Shown: one piece after another, positions 44,258 to 52,594 of the stretch
Numbering within the stretch: the stretch's first letter is position 1
How the letters are laid out: each line of letters opens with the position of its first letter
From: UPXZ01 sp964498765
GTDB lineage: Bacteria > Bacteroidota > Bacteroidia > Bacteroidales > Paludibacteraceae
Length of the DNA stretch: 64,000 bases
Direction: 5' to 3'
Assembly (NCBI GenBank): GCA_964498765.1
Contig: CAZCIU010000004.1
Coordinates: 1-64,000 of the forward strand
Notes under the pieces: model-generated
What the model saw: only the letters and a program-made list of their open reading frames with translations
What the model was told of the DNA's origin: nothing
Database searches by the model: none
Translations under genes and position numbers: made by a program

Positions 44258-44929
44258 TTATTCATCAAATCCGGCTACAATTATTACAAATTCACCTTTC
44301 GGAGCATGTTCGGTAAAATGTGCCACCAATTCTCCCAAAGTTCCGCGAACAGTTTCTTCGTAAATTTTTGAAATTTCACGGGAAACGGATGCTTTTCTTT
44401 CCGTTCCGAAAACTTCGGCAAATTGCGTGAGTGTTTTCAAAACACGGAACGGCGATTCATAGAAAATCATGGTTCGGGTTTCTGTCGCTAATGAATTAAG
44501 TTTCGTCTGCCGACCTTTTTTCTGAGGTAGAAATCCTTCGAAACAAAAGCGGTCGTTTGGCAGACCGGATGCTACAAGTGCCGGAACAAAGGCAGTTGCG
44601 CCGGGCAAACATTCTACTTCAATGTCATTTTCCACGCACGCTCTGACGACCAAAAAACCAGGATCGGAAATTGCAGGCGTGCCGGCGTCTGAAATCAAAG
44701 CCACTTTTTCACCCGATTTTATTCTGTCCACCACGTGCTGAACTGTTTTATGCTCGTTGAATTTGTGGTGCGACTGCATCGGAGTTTTTATGTCAAAATG
44801 CTTTAGCAAAAATCCACTTGTACGCGTATCTTCAGCTAAAATCAGCCCAACTTCATTCAATACTTTTATTGCTCTGAAGGTCATGTCTTCCAGATTGCCG
44901 ATGGGAGTTGGTACTACGTAAAGTTTCAT
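44258..44929 (-). CDS. rsmI: 16S rRNA (cytidine-1402-2'-O)-methyltransferase
   Basis: An enzyme of 223 residues of the tetrapyrrole-methylase fold that methylates ribose of C1402 of 16S rRNA. The signatures are LYVVPTPIGNLEDMTFRAI at the start, LILAEDTRTSGFLLKHF, ALISDAGTPAISDPGFLVV, and LPGATAFVPALVASGLP. The family motif FCFEGFLPQKKGR also fits. It stands between an acidic coiled-coil-like gene and a lipoprotein gene on the same strand. Confidence 0.95.
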   Translation of the reverse strand: MKLYVVPTPIGNLEDMTFRAIKVLNEVGLILAEDTRTSGFLLKHFDIKTPMQSHHKFNEHKTVQHVVDRIKSGEKVALISDAGTPAISDPGFLVVRACVENDIEVECLPGATAFVPALVASGLPNDRFCFEGFLPQKKGRQTKLNSLATETRTMIFYESPFRVLKTLTQFAEVFGTERKASVSREISKIYEETVRGTLGELVAHFTEHAPKGEFVIIVAGFDE

Positions 44930-44938
44930 TTTTTTAAA

Positions 44939-44972
44939 TTAGAAATTAGAAGTTAGAAATTAGAAATTAGAG
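44939..44972. repeat. Tandem TTAGAAA heptamer repeat
   Basis: Five 7-base units (TTAGAAA, TTAGAAG, TTAGAAA, TTAGAAA, and a partial TTAGAG) lie between rsmI and the next gene. A decayed similar stretch follows cydB (about 42470-42500). Slippage-type microsatellite; no role is evident. Confidence 0.55.
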
Positions 44973-44983
44973 TTTTTACTTAA

Positions 44984-45892
44984 TCAATATCTTTTTCGAA
45001 TGAGTTGCAAAAATTCTTCAGCATGCGGATTGTCATCGCTCCAGCCAAATTTTGATTTCAGAAATGACTTGGCTTCCTCGTATTTTGCCAGTTGGTTCAA
45101 GTATGAGATAGTTTTATTCATTACTTCGCCATTGCCATTGAAAAGTTCACGCTGAAAGCGGAAACGATCGCCGATATTCATTGCTTGACGAATATCATCG
45201 ATTTTTTGGTTTGCCAGATTGTCACTAAGCGAATTTGTGCCTTGCTCCACAAGTTTATCATTTACCGAAACTCCGTTTGTAACCGGAATTACTTCAGGAG
45301 TTTCTACTTGAGCGGTTTCGGTCACAATTTCTTCTTTCGGCTCTATGTGAGGCGTATGACTGGCAGTAACTTGCTGAATAGGGTAGGACAGAATTTCCTC
45401 GTTTTCGCTCAGTTCCTCCACTTCCATTTCCTCCTGGAATTCTTCTTTTTTTGCACTTTCAAAATCAACTTCAGTAGGAATTTCATTTTTCTGTTCTGCT
45501 AAACCAGCTGCTTCATCCAGCAATTTTTCGGTGTCGATGTATTGCTCTTCAGCAGCCAACATTTTATCTTCATATTCCTCAATTTCATCGTGAAGTTCTT
45601 CGATATGAGAATCCAGCGGAGCATCAAAATTATTTTTCTCAAATTCATGAAAATCCGGAGCTACTTCCACTTCATCTTCTTCCGCACCAAATTCCTGATA
45701 ATCGATTGCGCCCAATTCTTCAGTGTAATTATCATTAAGCGATTTTAGTGAATTTACAATGTTTTCAGCCTTTTGCGTAGCCAGACGAAGCATTGGAGCC
45801 GGAAAAGTAGTCATTTGCTCAAAACCCTCAGTCAGCAACTGAAGTTCCTCAATATCCTTTCTCAGTAAAACAACAATAAAATCTTTGTTCAT
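44984..45892 (-). CDS. Acidic conserved protein of unknown function
   Basis: A protein of 302 residues, strongly acidic in the middle (EEDEVEVAPDFHEFEKN, EELHDEIEEYEDKMLAAEEQ). No signal peptide or membrane helix. The N-terminus, MNKDFIVVLLRKDIEELQLL, and the C-terminus, with FRFQRELFNGNGEVMNKTIS and WSDDNPHAEEFLQLIRKRY, look conserved and helical; the middle looks disordered. Family unknown to me. It is divergent from tdk. Confidence 0.6.
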   Translation of the reverse strand: MNKDFIVVLLRKDIEELQLLTEGFEQMTTFPAPMLRLATQKAENIVNSLKSLNDNYTEELGAIDYQEFGAEEDEVEVAPDFHEFEKNNFDAPLDSHIEELHDEIEEYEDKMLAAEEQYIDTEKLLDEAAGLAEQKNEIPTEVDFESAKKEEFQEEMEVEELSENEEILSYPIQQVTASHTPHIEPKEEIVTETAQVETPEVIPVTNGVSVNDKLVEQGTNSLSDNLANQKIDDIRQAMNIGDRFRFQRELFNGNGEVMNKTISYLNQLAKYEEAKSFLKSKFGWSDDNPHAEEFLQLIRKRY

Positions 45893-45933
45893 ATCTTTTT
45901 CTGTATTATTAGGTTCGATATAAGTATTTTTTT

Positions 45934-45941
45934 TATTTTTG
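45934..45941 (+). promoter_or_regulatory. Possible -7 box for tdk
   Basis: TATTTTTG matches TAnnTTTG about 92 bases before the tdk ATG. The flanking sequence is T-rich, so chance matches are likely; confidence is limited. Confidence 0.35.
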
Positions 45942-46032
45942 TAAAAAAATGACGTGTAAAAATAAATTGCTGTAAAGATACAAATTAATGTATTGAAAAA
46001 AATATAGTAATTTCCAAAATTTCAATAAAATA

Positions 46033-46611
46033 ATGATTTATTCTGAGCAAAATCATCCAAATCAGCTGCGAAAGGGAAGTATAGAAGTAATTTGCGGCTC
46101 CATGTTTTCCGGAAAAACTGAGGAACTTATCCGTAGATTGAAGCGAGCAAAGTTTGCAAAACAGCGTGTTGAGATTTTCAAGCCGAAAATTGACACTCGC
46201 TATTCCGAAGAAGATGTTGTATCGCACGATAAAACCACAATTACTTCAACGCCGGTCGAATCTTCTGGAAGTATATTGCTGATGACCAGCGAAGTGGATG
46301 TGGTCGGAATTGACGAAGCGCAGTTTTTTGATGAAGGTTTAGTGGATGTTTGCTCCAAATTAGCAGATAACGGAATTCGTGTGATTGTAGCCGGATTGGA
46401 TATGGATTTTCGCAGAACGCCATTCGGCCCAATGCCTGATTTAATGGCGATTGCAGACGATGTTTACAAAGTACACGCGATTTGTGTTCGATGCGGATCT
46501 TTGGCTTATGTTTCGCACAGATTAGTTGCAGGAGAAAAGCAAGTTTTGTTAGGCGAAATGAACGAATACGAACCAATTTGTCGCGATTGTTTTAATGTAG
46601 CGATGAAGTAA
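46033..46611 (+). CDS. tdk: Thymidine kinase
   Basis: A type II thymidine kinase of 192 residues for nucleoside salvage. The P-loop is GSMFSGKTEELIRR near residue 22, the Walker B-like region is VVGIDEAQFFDEG, and a zinc-binding lasso has cysteines in AICVRCGS and PICRDCFNV. Length is normal. It is divergent from an acidic unknown gene and convergent with recJ. Confidence 0.96.
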   Translation: MIYSEQNHPNQLRKGSIEVICGSMFSGKTEELIRRLKRAKFAKQRVEIFKPKIDTRYSEEDVVSHDKTTITSTPVESSGSILLMTSEVDVVGIDEAQFFDEGLVDVCSKLADNGIRVIVAGLDMDFRRTPFGPMPDLMAIADDVYKVHAICVRCGSLAYVSHRLVAGEKQVLLGEMNEYEPICRDCFNVAMK

Positions 46612-46629
46612 ACTTGAAAATAGGATATG

Positions 46630-46663
46630 AAAAAGGGACAGCAATTACGTTGTCCCTTTTTTG
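46630..46663. terminator. Terminator between tdk and recJ
   Basis: AAAAGGGACA pairs with TGTCCCTTTT, with A/T runs on both sides, so it can serve both convergent genes. Confidence 0.75.
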
Positions 46664-46680
46664 TGAATTATTCTGAAAAA

Positions 46681-48405
46681 TTATTTTTCCACTTTCTTAA
46701 TATCTCTGATCATCAGCTGAATAGTCGTATTGTTGTTGAAAGTATTTTCCTCCAAAGTGTAGCAAATATCCAGCGGATTGAGCGCTTTCAAGTGATTGTT
46801 GAACTCGTGCATACGAAAAGCAATGCCGCTCATTACATTTTCCGAACTGCTGTCAATTAATTCCAATTTAAGGTGTTCCTGATCTTTCCCAACCAAGCGG
46901 CTGCTACCGTAATCATAAACTTTTTTCGATTCAAAAATGGGCTTCATATTTCCCGGTCCAAATGGTCCAAATTGCTTCAAAACCCGGAAAAACTTAGGTG
47001 TAATATCTTTGAATTCAAGCACAGCGTCAATCTCAATTTGCGGATAAGTTTGATGTTCTTCGATGTTTTCAGCCACATACTCTTCAAAACGACGGCTAAA
47101 TTCTTCCACATTTTCCACTTTCATGGTCAATCCGGCTGCGTACATGTGACCGCCGAAATTCTCCAGCAAATCTTTGCAGGATTCTACGGCTTTGTACAAG
47201 TCAAATCCGGAAACCGAACGCGCAGAACCCGATGCAAAACCATTTGATTCGGTCAAAACAATTGATGGTTTGTAATATTCTTCGGAAAGGCGAGAAGCCA
47301 CAATTCCGATTACACCTTTGTGCCAATCGGGTTTGTAAACTACGATGGATTTCCTATTTGTAAAGCTGTCGTCGCTTCTGATTAGCGCAATGGCATCATC
47401 GGTGATGTTTTTATCCAAATCCTTGCGGTCGTTGTTGTAAACATTGATGGTGCTGCTGCGATTTAGCGCAAATTTATCGTCTTTGGAAACAAGCAATTCC
47501 ACTGCTTCCGAAGCTAATTTCATTCTTCCCGAAGCATTGATGCGTGGACCGATTTTGAATACAATATCGCTGATGGAAATTTCCCGATCTTTCAGTCCGC
47601 AAACTTCGATAATGGCTTTTACGCCCGTACTTGGATTGGAATTAATTTGTTTTAAGCCGTAATAAGCCAAAATCCTATTTTCTCCGGTAATCGGCACAAT
47701 ATCCGAAGCGATACTCAGCGCAGCCAAATCAAGCAGCGGCGTCAGTTGCTCGAAACTGATATTATTTTCCATCGAAAAAGCCTGCATAAACTTAAATCCA
47801 ACTCCGCAGCCCGAAAGGTGTTTGTATGGATATTCGCAGTCGCTTCGTTTTGGGTCGAGTACAGCCACGGCCGGCGGCAGTTCATCGTCCGGATTGTGGT
47901 GATCGCAGATGATAAAGTCAATTCCAAGCGTTTTGGCATATTTGATTTTCTCAATGGCTTTTATTCCACAGTCAAGCGCAATGATAAGCGTTATATCATT
48001 GTCTTTGGCAAAATCAATTCCTTTGATAGAAATGCCGTAACCTTCGTTGTAGCGGTCGGGGATATAGAAATCAAGATTTGAATAAAACTTGATTAAGAAA
48101 CGGTAAACGAGCGAAACAGATGTTGTGCCGTCTACGTCATAGTCGCCATAAATCATTATTTTCTCATTTCTTTGCATTGCTTTGGTCAGTCTTTCCACTG
48201 CCAAATCCATGTCCTTCATCAGGAATGGGTCGTGCAAATCATTCAAGTCCGGTCGGAAGAAAGAACGTGCATCGTCAAATGTCGTTACTCCTCTTTGTAC
48301 TAGAAGTTGAGCTAATATAGGGCTGATACTTAATTCATTGGCGAGATTTTCTTTAATTTCATTTTCTTGTTCGGAGAGTTCCGAATAAATCCATTTATTT
48401 ATCAT
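46681..48405 (-). CDS. recJ: Single-stranded-DNA-specific exonuclease RecJ
   Basis: A 5'-3' single-strand exonuclease of 574 residues acting in recombination and mismatch repair. The DHH family motifs are visible: IYGDYDVDGTTS (motif I), LIIALDCGIKA, FIICDHHNPDD (motif III) and the DHHA1 domain with FASGSARSVSGFDL. An OB-fold follows. The start at 48405 (MINKWIYSEL) fits the family; an upstream frame start at 48495 adds 30 residues with no conserved character. A minus-strand -7 box TATATTTG lies at 48577 to 48570. Confidence 0.93.
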   Translation of the reverse strand: MINKWIYSELSEQENEIKENLANELSISPILAQLLVQRGVTTFDDARSFFRPDLNDLHDPFLMKDMDLAVERLTKAMQRNEKIMIYGDYDVDGTTSVSLVYRFLIKFYSNLDFYIPDRYNEGYGISIKGIDFAKDNDITLIIALDCGIKAIEKIKYAKTLGIDFIICDHHNPDDELPPAVAVLDPKRSDCEYPYKHLSGCGVGFKFMQAFSMENNISFEQLTPLLDLAALSIASDIVPITGENRILAYYGLKQINSNPSTGVKAIIEVCGLKDREISISDIVFKIGPRINASGRMKLASEAVELLVSKDDKFALNRSSTINVYNNDRKDLDKNITDDAIALIRSDDSFTNRKSIVVYKPDWHKGVIGIVASRLSEEYYKPSIVLTESNGFASGSARSVSGFDLYKAVESCKDLLENFGGHMYAAGLTMKVENVEEFSRRFEEYVAENIEEHQTYPQIEIDAVLEFKDITPKFFRVLKQFGPFGPGNMKPIFESKKVYDYGSSRLVGKDQEHLKLELIDSSSENVMSGIAFRMHEFNNHLKALNPLDICYTLEENTFNNNTTIQLMIRDIKKVEK

Positions 48406-48569
48406 TTTGTTAATTATTATTCCTTCCGGTTTTGAAATGCCGTTGCATCTCAAAAAATCATCCGCACAATTCATCCATTCATCTGCACTTTTCATTCCTC
48501 CTCACAGCTCAACCTCAAACAATGACTTTTTGCTTAGATTTATAACACATCTAAAAGTCTAATCGTTCA

Positions 48570-48577
48570 CAAATATA
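48570..48577 (-). promoter_or_regulatory. -7 box upstream of recJ
   Basis: The minus strand reads TATATTTG, an exact TAnnTTTG. It lies 165 bases before the chosen recJ start, so the leader is long, or the longer reading from 48495 may be used. Confidence 0.4.
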
Positions 48578-48666
48578 ATCAAATTGTTGCAATCTTAAAT
48601 CTTATTCTTGCAATTTTTAAGAAAATGATTGCTGATAGCGGTGTAATCTTGACTTTTTAAAATGAA

Positions 48667-48708
48667 AAATCCGTTTTTGAAGAATATTAATTTTTCAAAA
48701 ACGGATTT
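48667..48708 (-). terminator. Terminator after GH20 gene
   Basis: AAATCCGTTTTTGAA (48667-48681) pairs with TTCAAAAACGGATTT (48694-48708), a perfect 15-base-pair stem, 23 bases beyond the GH20 stop on the minus strand. The minus-strand tail is T-poor, so termination may be imperfect or the hairpin protects the 3' end. Confidence 0.6.
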
Positions 48709-48731
48709 ATATTTCTTAATGTTTTACGAGT

Positions 48732-51700
48732 TTATTTCACCACAAATTTGTAAGTTTTGAATTTTGATTTTACTAAAATTACACCTTGTGGAAGTTTGCC
48801 GTGAATGCTCACTTGTTGTCCACTCAGATTATACGCTTTCAGCAAATTCAAATCTCCATTTGTGAAAATCCGACCATTTTCAATCCAGATTTTCTCGTTA
48901 TCCGCCAGCTGGTTTTCAACTCCTGTACTTAAAATAATTCTAGGAGTGATATAATATTGACAACCATCGTCTGTCATATTGCTTCCATCTCCCCAGTTGT
49001 TGATGGCGTAGGCAGTTCCCGAGTTTCCTTGATTAAACTGCGATGTGCCGGACGTGATGATGAAATAATTATTTTTGTAAATCGGTGTAAATTTCCATCC
49101 GCCGGCTGTTTGAGTGCCGGAAATAGCAGTCAATCTTGGTGTGGCTGTGCTGATGTAAGTTTCAGAAGTTTTATTTACTAATGAAAAAGTTCCATCTTCC
49201 AGCGCAACTAATTTCCAGAGAAATTTATCGTTGTTTTCAACGTAGCTTTCGCCTAAAAGTGTTTGATTTGTTCCTTGATATGCAACTGATCTATTTTCCC
49301 GAACGGCAGTCAGCGAGTACCAAATTGTTTCTTCTGTATTGCTTGCAATCGGATAATTTATTCCGGATTTGTAACTGTCAAGTGCTGCCAGAAGGTTTGC
49401 TTTTGCAGTACGAAGTTCAGTTGCAGTGCTTGCAGGATTGTTTGCAATTGATACCGCAGTTTCAATTGCATTACTTAACGAATTTCCAACTTCTAAAGAA
49501 TATTCGCCCGGATTTTTTCCGCTTACAGTTGACATTTTGAAGCCGCTGGCAGTTTCAATTGCCATTTGCAATGAATCTACGGCATCTGCACCAATCATAC
49601 TCTCCAATCGGAACATATATTGGCATCCTGTGTCTGTGGTGTTATTTCCGCCTCCCCAATTGTAGATTTGGTAATTTTGTCCGCTCCCGGTTTGGTTCAA
49701 TTGTGCATCTCCATTTACTATGGCAAAATATTGATTGGTGTAAATGGGAGTAAAAGTCCAACCGCCCGAAGTCGGAATTCCACTTTGTGCTTTAAGCGGT
49801 GTATTATAAGTTGAATTTGGGTTAATGTGGCTATCTTTTACTTTGCTGACAAGATTATAAGTTCCATCCGTATTTTGCACAATTTTCCAAAGAAACTTGT
49901 CTGTATTAGCGGTAAAAAACTGACCAATTAAGCTCATATTGTCGCCCTGATACGCCACAAAACGACTAGCATCACGGTTTGGAGCTGAAAGCGAATACCA
50001 GTATTGTTTTTCGGCAGTACTTACTTTCGGCATATTGATGTTTTTCTTGAAAGTCTCAATTTGCGTAATCAGAAGTTCAGCTGCAGCTTTGTATTCTTCG
50101 TTACTTAGATTTGGATTGTTTCTTACGACAGAAGCAGCATCTATGTTTTTTTGCAGCTCTGCTACCGCTGTCGTTGAGTACTTTCCCGGCTCTGAACCTA
50201 CTATTGCCGCGTTTTTGGTAGAATTTGCCTTGTCAATGGCATTTATCAGTACGTCCATCGATGGATTCATGTTTTTATCGGGAGAATAAATCAGTCCATC
50301 TACAGCGTCTTTTCCGTCAGGAGTTACGAATACGAATGTAAACATCCATTTCATTAAACGAACTTCATTTCTTGAAAATCCGTTGTTTGGCAACTTAATC
50401 AGAACTTTGTTCCAGCCTTCATTTAGCGTCACAGGAATTGGTGGTCGAGCCGTGAAATTTTCATTTTTTAATGTAATTTCATTCGTTTTCGAAGTGTGCG
50501 TGTTTTGCCAAACAGGAGGATTTATTGCAGCGCCATTCAACCAAACTTTGCTGTTGTAGTAATCCCACTGACCTTGCGGAGCAGCCAAATCTGCTTCAGA
50601 GCGACCGTAATTTTGGAATTCCAATTGCAAGCCTACTGTTTGCTGTGTTGGAGAATAAACGTAAGTATAAGTGTATGCCGTGTGATTTGCTTGTGGATTG
50701 GCGTAAAATGCAGGTATCAGCGTTCCCCAAACGTGGCGAAGGTAAATTCCTGCTCCAACTGCACTACTTGTATTATACGCTTTTCCATTGTAGGTGTACG
50801 AAGTCGCAGGTTCTTGAGTTTCCGGAGGAAAAACGGTATTCACGTTTCCATTGTTTGGAAATGGATCGGTGATTTTCCAAAGCACGTTTGTTTGTTTCAC
50901 GTATGCAATCGGCTCATCTTTCAGGTGATTTGCTTTATGATACAGAAAACGTCTTTCCCAATCGGCAAATTCAATGTCAGTCGGATCTAATTTTGTTCCA
51001 ATAGTATAGAAATAACCTTTTCCACCACCAAGCCAGGAGCGCTCAGCAGCGGCAAGCATCGATTGATAAAAGGCATTTTGAATAACAATATCTCTGTCTG
51101 TCGGTACCATGCGGTCATTCCAAATTCCCACAATCAAACCCGGATACTGGTGACTGCCTTTGGTTTGCATGGCGATTGTGCTATTATACAAGCTTACCAC
51201 ATCAGCGTATTGGTCGTAGTGATTGATGTAATGCAAACGTGAATCGATTGATGGCAGTGAACCCAACGTGCTTCCGCCGCTCGACCACATGTGAACCATG
51301 TCCACATCACTTTCGGTATAACCGTGCCCAGGTCTCCAAACGACAATTTTCTTCCCTTTTGCACGAATATGTGAAGTCATTTGCTGGATAAAATACTCTA
51401 CGCTAATATTTGCACCTGCTTTGTCAGGATCACGCACCTCATCGCTTCCAATGTGCATCCACTCTACGTCAGCAAATGTTTCACAAGCTTCTGTCATAAT
51501 GACTTTCATTTCAGCCAAACCTGCTGAGGTCAGCATCACGTGACCCATTGCTTTTCGAAAAGCTTCACTGTGTCCTGGCATATCAATTTCCGGAATTACT
51601 TGAATACCGTGTTCGCGTGCATATTTTACCAGTTCTTTTGCTTGCTCAATGGTGTAATATTTCCCCGGATAACGTGAAAAACTGGAATTTGCATTCAGTT

Positions 51701-52295
51701 GCGGATAGACTTTACTTTCCAATCGCCAACCTTGATTTTCGGTCAAATGCCAGTGAAAAGTATTGATTTTATAGCGAGAAAGTAATCGGATATGTTTTTT
51801 TAATTCATCAAATTCAAGAAAACTACGACCTACATCGTGCATATATCCGCGAAGTCGAAATGCCGGCCAGTCGGTAATTTTGCATGCGTTCACAGTATTT
51901 CCACTTCCTTCAGCCAATTGCCAAAGCGTTTGTACAGCCCAATACGCGCCTTTGGAAGTGGTAGCCAAAATAATGATTTTGTCTGCAGTAATTTCAATGC
52001 TATAAGCTTCATCTTGAAATTCCGCTCCTGCAACACTCGAAGTTAACTCAACAACGATGCTTGCCGAACCGGTTCCAAGGTTTCCGCTATTAGCAGTGAT
52101 AAATGAATTCAATTCATTGCTTACAAAAACGAAATCCGCACTTTTAGGTGTAGTTACAGTAATCGGCTGAGCCAGATTGAAACTACCTGCATTCATTTTT
52201 ATTTGCTGGGGTTTGGGCAAAAGATGCTCCACGCCGGCAAATGCAACAGTGCTTATCAAAAGCAGCAGTGTAATTAGATGTAATTTTGTTTTCAT
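48732..52295 (-). CDS. Multimodular secreted beta-N-acetylhexosaminidase (GH20)
   Basis: An enzyme of 1187 residues that removes terminal GlcNAc or GalNAc. Order: signal peptide (1-20), GH20 N-terminal domain (about 22-145), TIM-barrel catalytic domain (about 147-450) with RGYMHDVGR and the catalytic pair Asp285-Glu286 in HIGSDEVRDP, a beta-sandwich region (about 480-660), two copies of a helical FIVAR-like plus ricin-like module (about 672-898 and 901-1121), and a C-terminal sorting-like tail (1122-1187) typical of type IX secretion. It follows a GH123-like gene by 41 bases and is probably in its operon. Confidence 0.92.
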   Translation of the reverse strand: MKTKLHLITLLLLISTVAFAGVEHLLPKPQQIKMNAGSFNLAQPITVTTPKSADFVFVSNELNSFITANSGNLGTGSASIVVELTSSVAGAEFQDEAYSIEITADKIIILATTSKGAYWAVQTLWQLAEGSGNTVNACKITDWPAFRLRGYMHDVGRSFLEFDELKKHIRLLSRYKINTFHWHLTENQGWRLESKVYPQLNANSSFSRYPGKYYTIEQAKELVKYAREHGIQVIPEIDMPGHSEAFRKAMGHVMLTSAGLAEMKVIMTEACETFADVEWMHIGSDEVRDPDKAGANISVEYFIQQMTSHIRAKGKKIVVWRPGHGYTESDVDMVHMWSSGGSTLGSLPSIDSRLHYINHYDQYADVVSLYNSTIAMQTKGSHQYPGLIVGIWNDRMVPTDRDIVIQNAFYQSMLAAAERSWLGGGKGYFYTIGTKLDPTDIEFADWERRFLYHKANHLKDEPIAYVKQTNVLWKITDPFPNNGNVNTVFPPETQEPATSYTYNGKAYNTSSAVGAGIYLRHVWGTLIPAFYANPQANHTAYTYTYVYSPTQQTVGLQLEFQNYGRSEADLAAPQGQWDYYNSKVWLNGAAINPPVWQNTHTSKTNEITLKNENFTARPPIPVTLNEGWNKVLIKLPNNGFSRNEVRLMKWMFTFVFVTPDGKDAVDGLIYSPDKNMNPSMDVLINAIDKANSTKNAAIVGSEPGKYSTTAVAELQKNIDAASVVRNNPNLSNEEYKAAAELLITQIETFKKNINMPKVSTAEKQYWYSLSAPNRDASRFVAYQGDNMSLIGQFFTANTDKFLWKIVQNTDGTYNLVSKVKDSHINPNSTYNTPLKAQSGIPTSGGWTFTPIYTNQYFAIVNGDAQLNQTGSGQNYQIYNWGGGNNTTDTGCQYMFRLESMIGADAVDSLQMAIETASGFKMSTVSGKNPGEYSLEVGNSLSNAIETAVSIANNPASTATELRTAKANLLAALDSYKSGINYPIASNTEETIWYSLTAVRENRSVAYQGTNQTLLGESYVENNDKFLWKLVALEDGTFSLVNKTSETYISTATPRLTAISGTQTAGGWKFTPIYKNNYFIITSGTSQFNQGNSGTAYAINNWGDGSNMTDDGCQYYITPRIILSTGVENQLADNEKIWIENGRIFTNGDLNLLKAYNLSGQQVSIHGKLPQGVILVKSKFKTYKFVVK

Positions 52296-52336
52296 TTTAA
52301 AATGGTGTAAAATAATGAAATATAAGAAATTGAAAT

Positions 52337-52594
52337 TTATCTAACTGCAATTTTATAGGCTTGATTTGGCGTTACAACTATAATTACGCCTGTCGGCAAA
52401 ATTTGATTTTGCATTAATTCTTGTCCTGCAACGTTGTAAATTTTTACAGGAATACTTGGATCGCTAAGTACTAAGCGTCTGTGAACGATCTTGATTTTCA
52501 GATTAATTATTTGTGTGTTTGTGGTGCTTGTTGTGATTTTTTCGCGACGAATAACGAATTTACAGCCCGTGTCATTCATTTCATTTCCACCGCC
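52337..52594 (-). pseudogene. Displaced C-terminal part of the GH123-like gene
   Basis: After the TAA at 52595-52597 the same frame continues for 85 codons: GGGNEMNDTGCKFVIRREK, matching the end of the ricin-like module in the GH20 neighbour, then a secretion-type tail (VKIYNVAGQELMQNQILPTG). Nothing else interrupts it. It is not expressed as a separate protein in any obvious way. Confidence 0.75.

Noticed and set aside
44939..44972. Possible CRISPR or functional repeat array
   Set aside because: Units are only 7 bases with no spacers; it is a simple tandem microsatellite.
52337..52579. Separate 80-residue protein starting at 52579
   Set aside because: It is the in-frame continuation of the GH123-like gene after a stop codon and begins in the middle of a conserved module, so it is a remnant and not its own gene.
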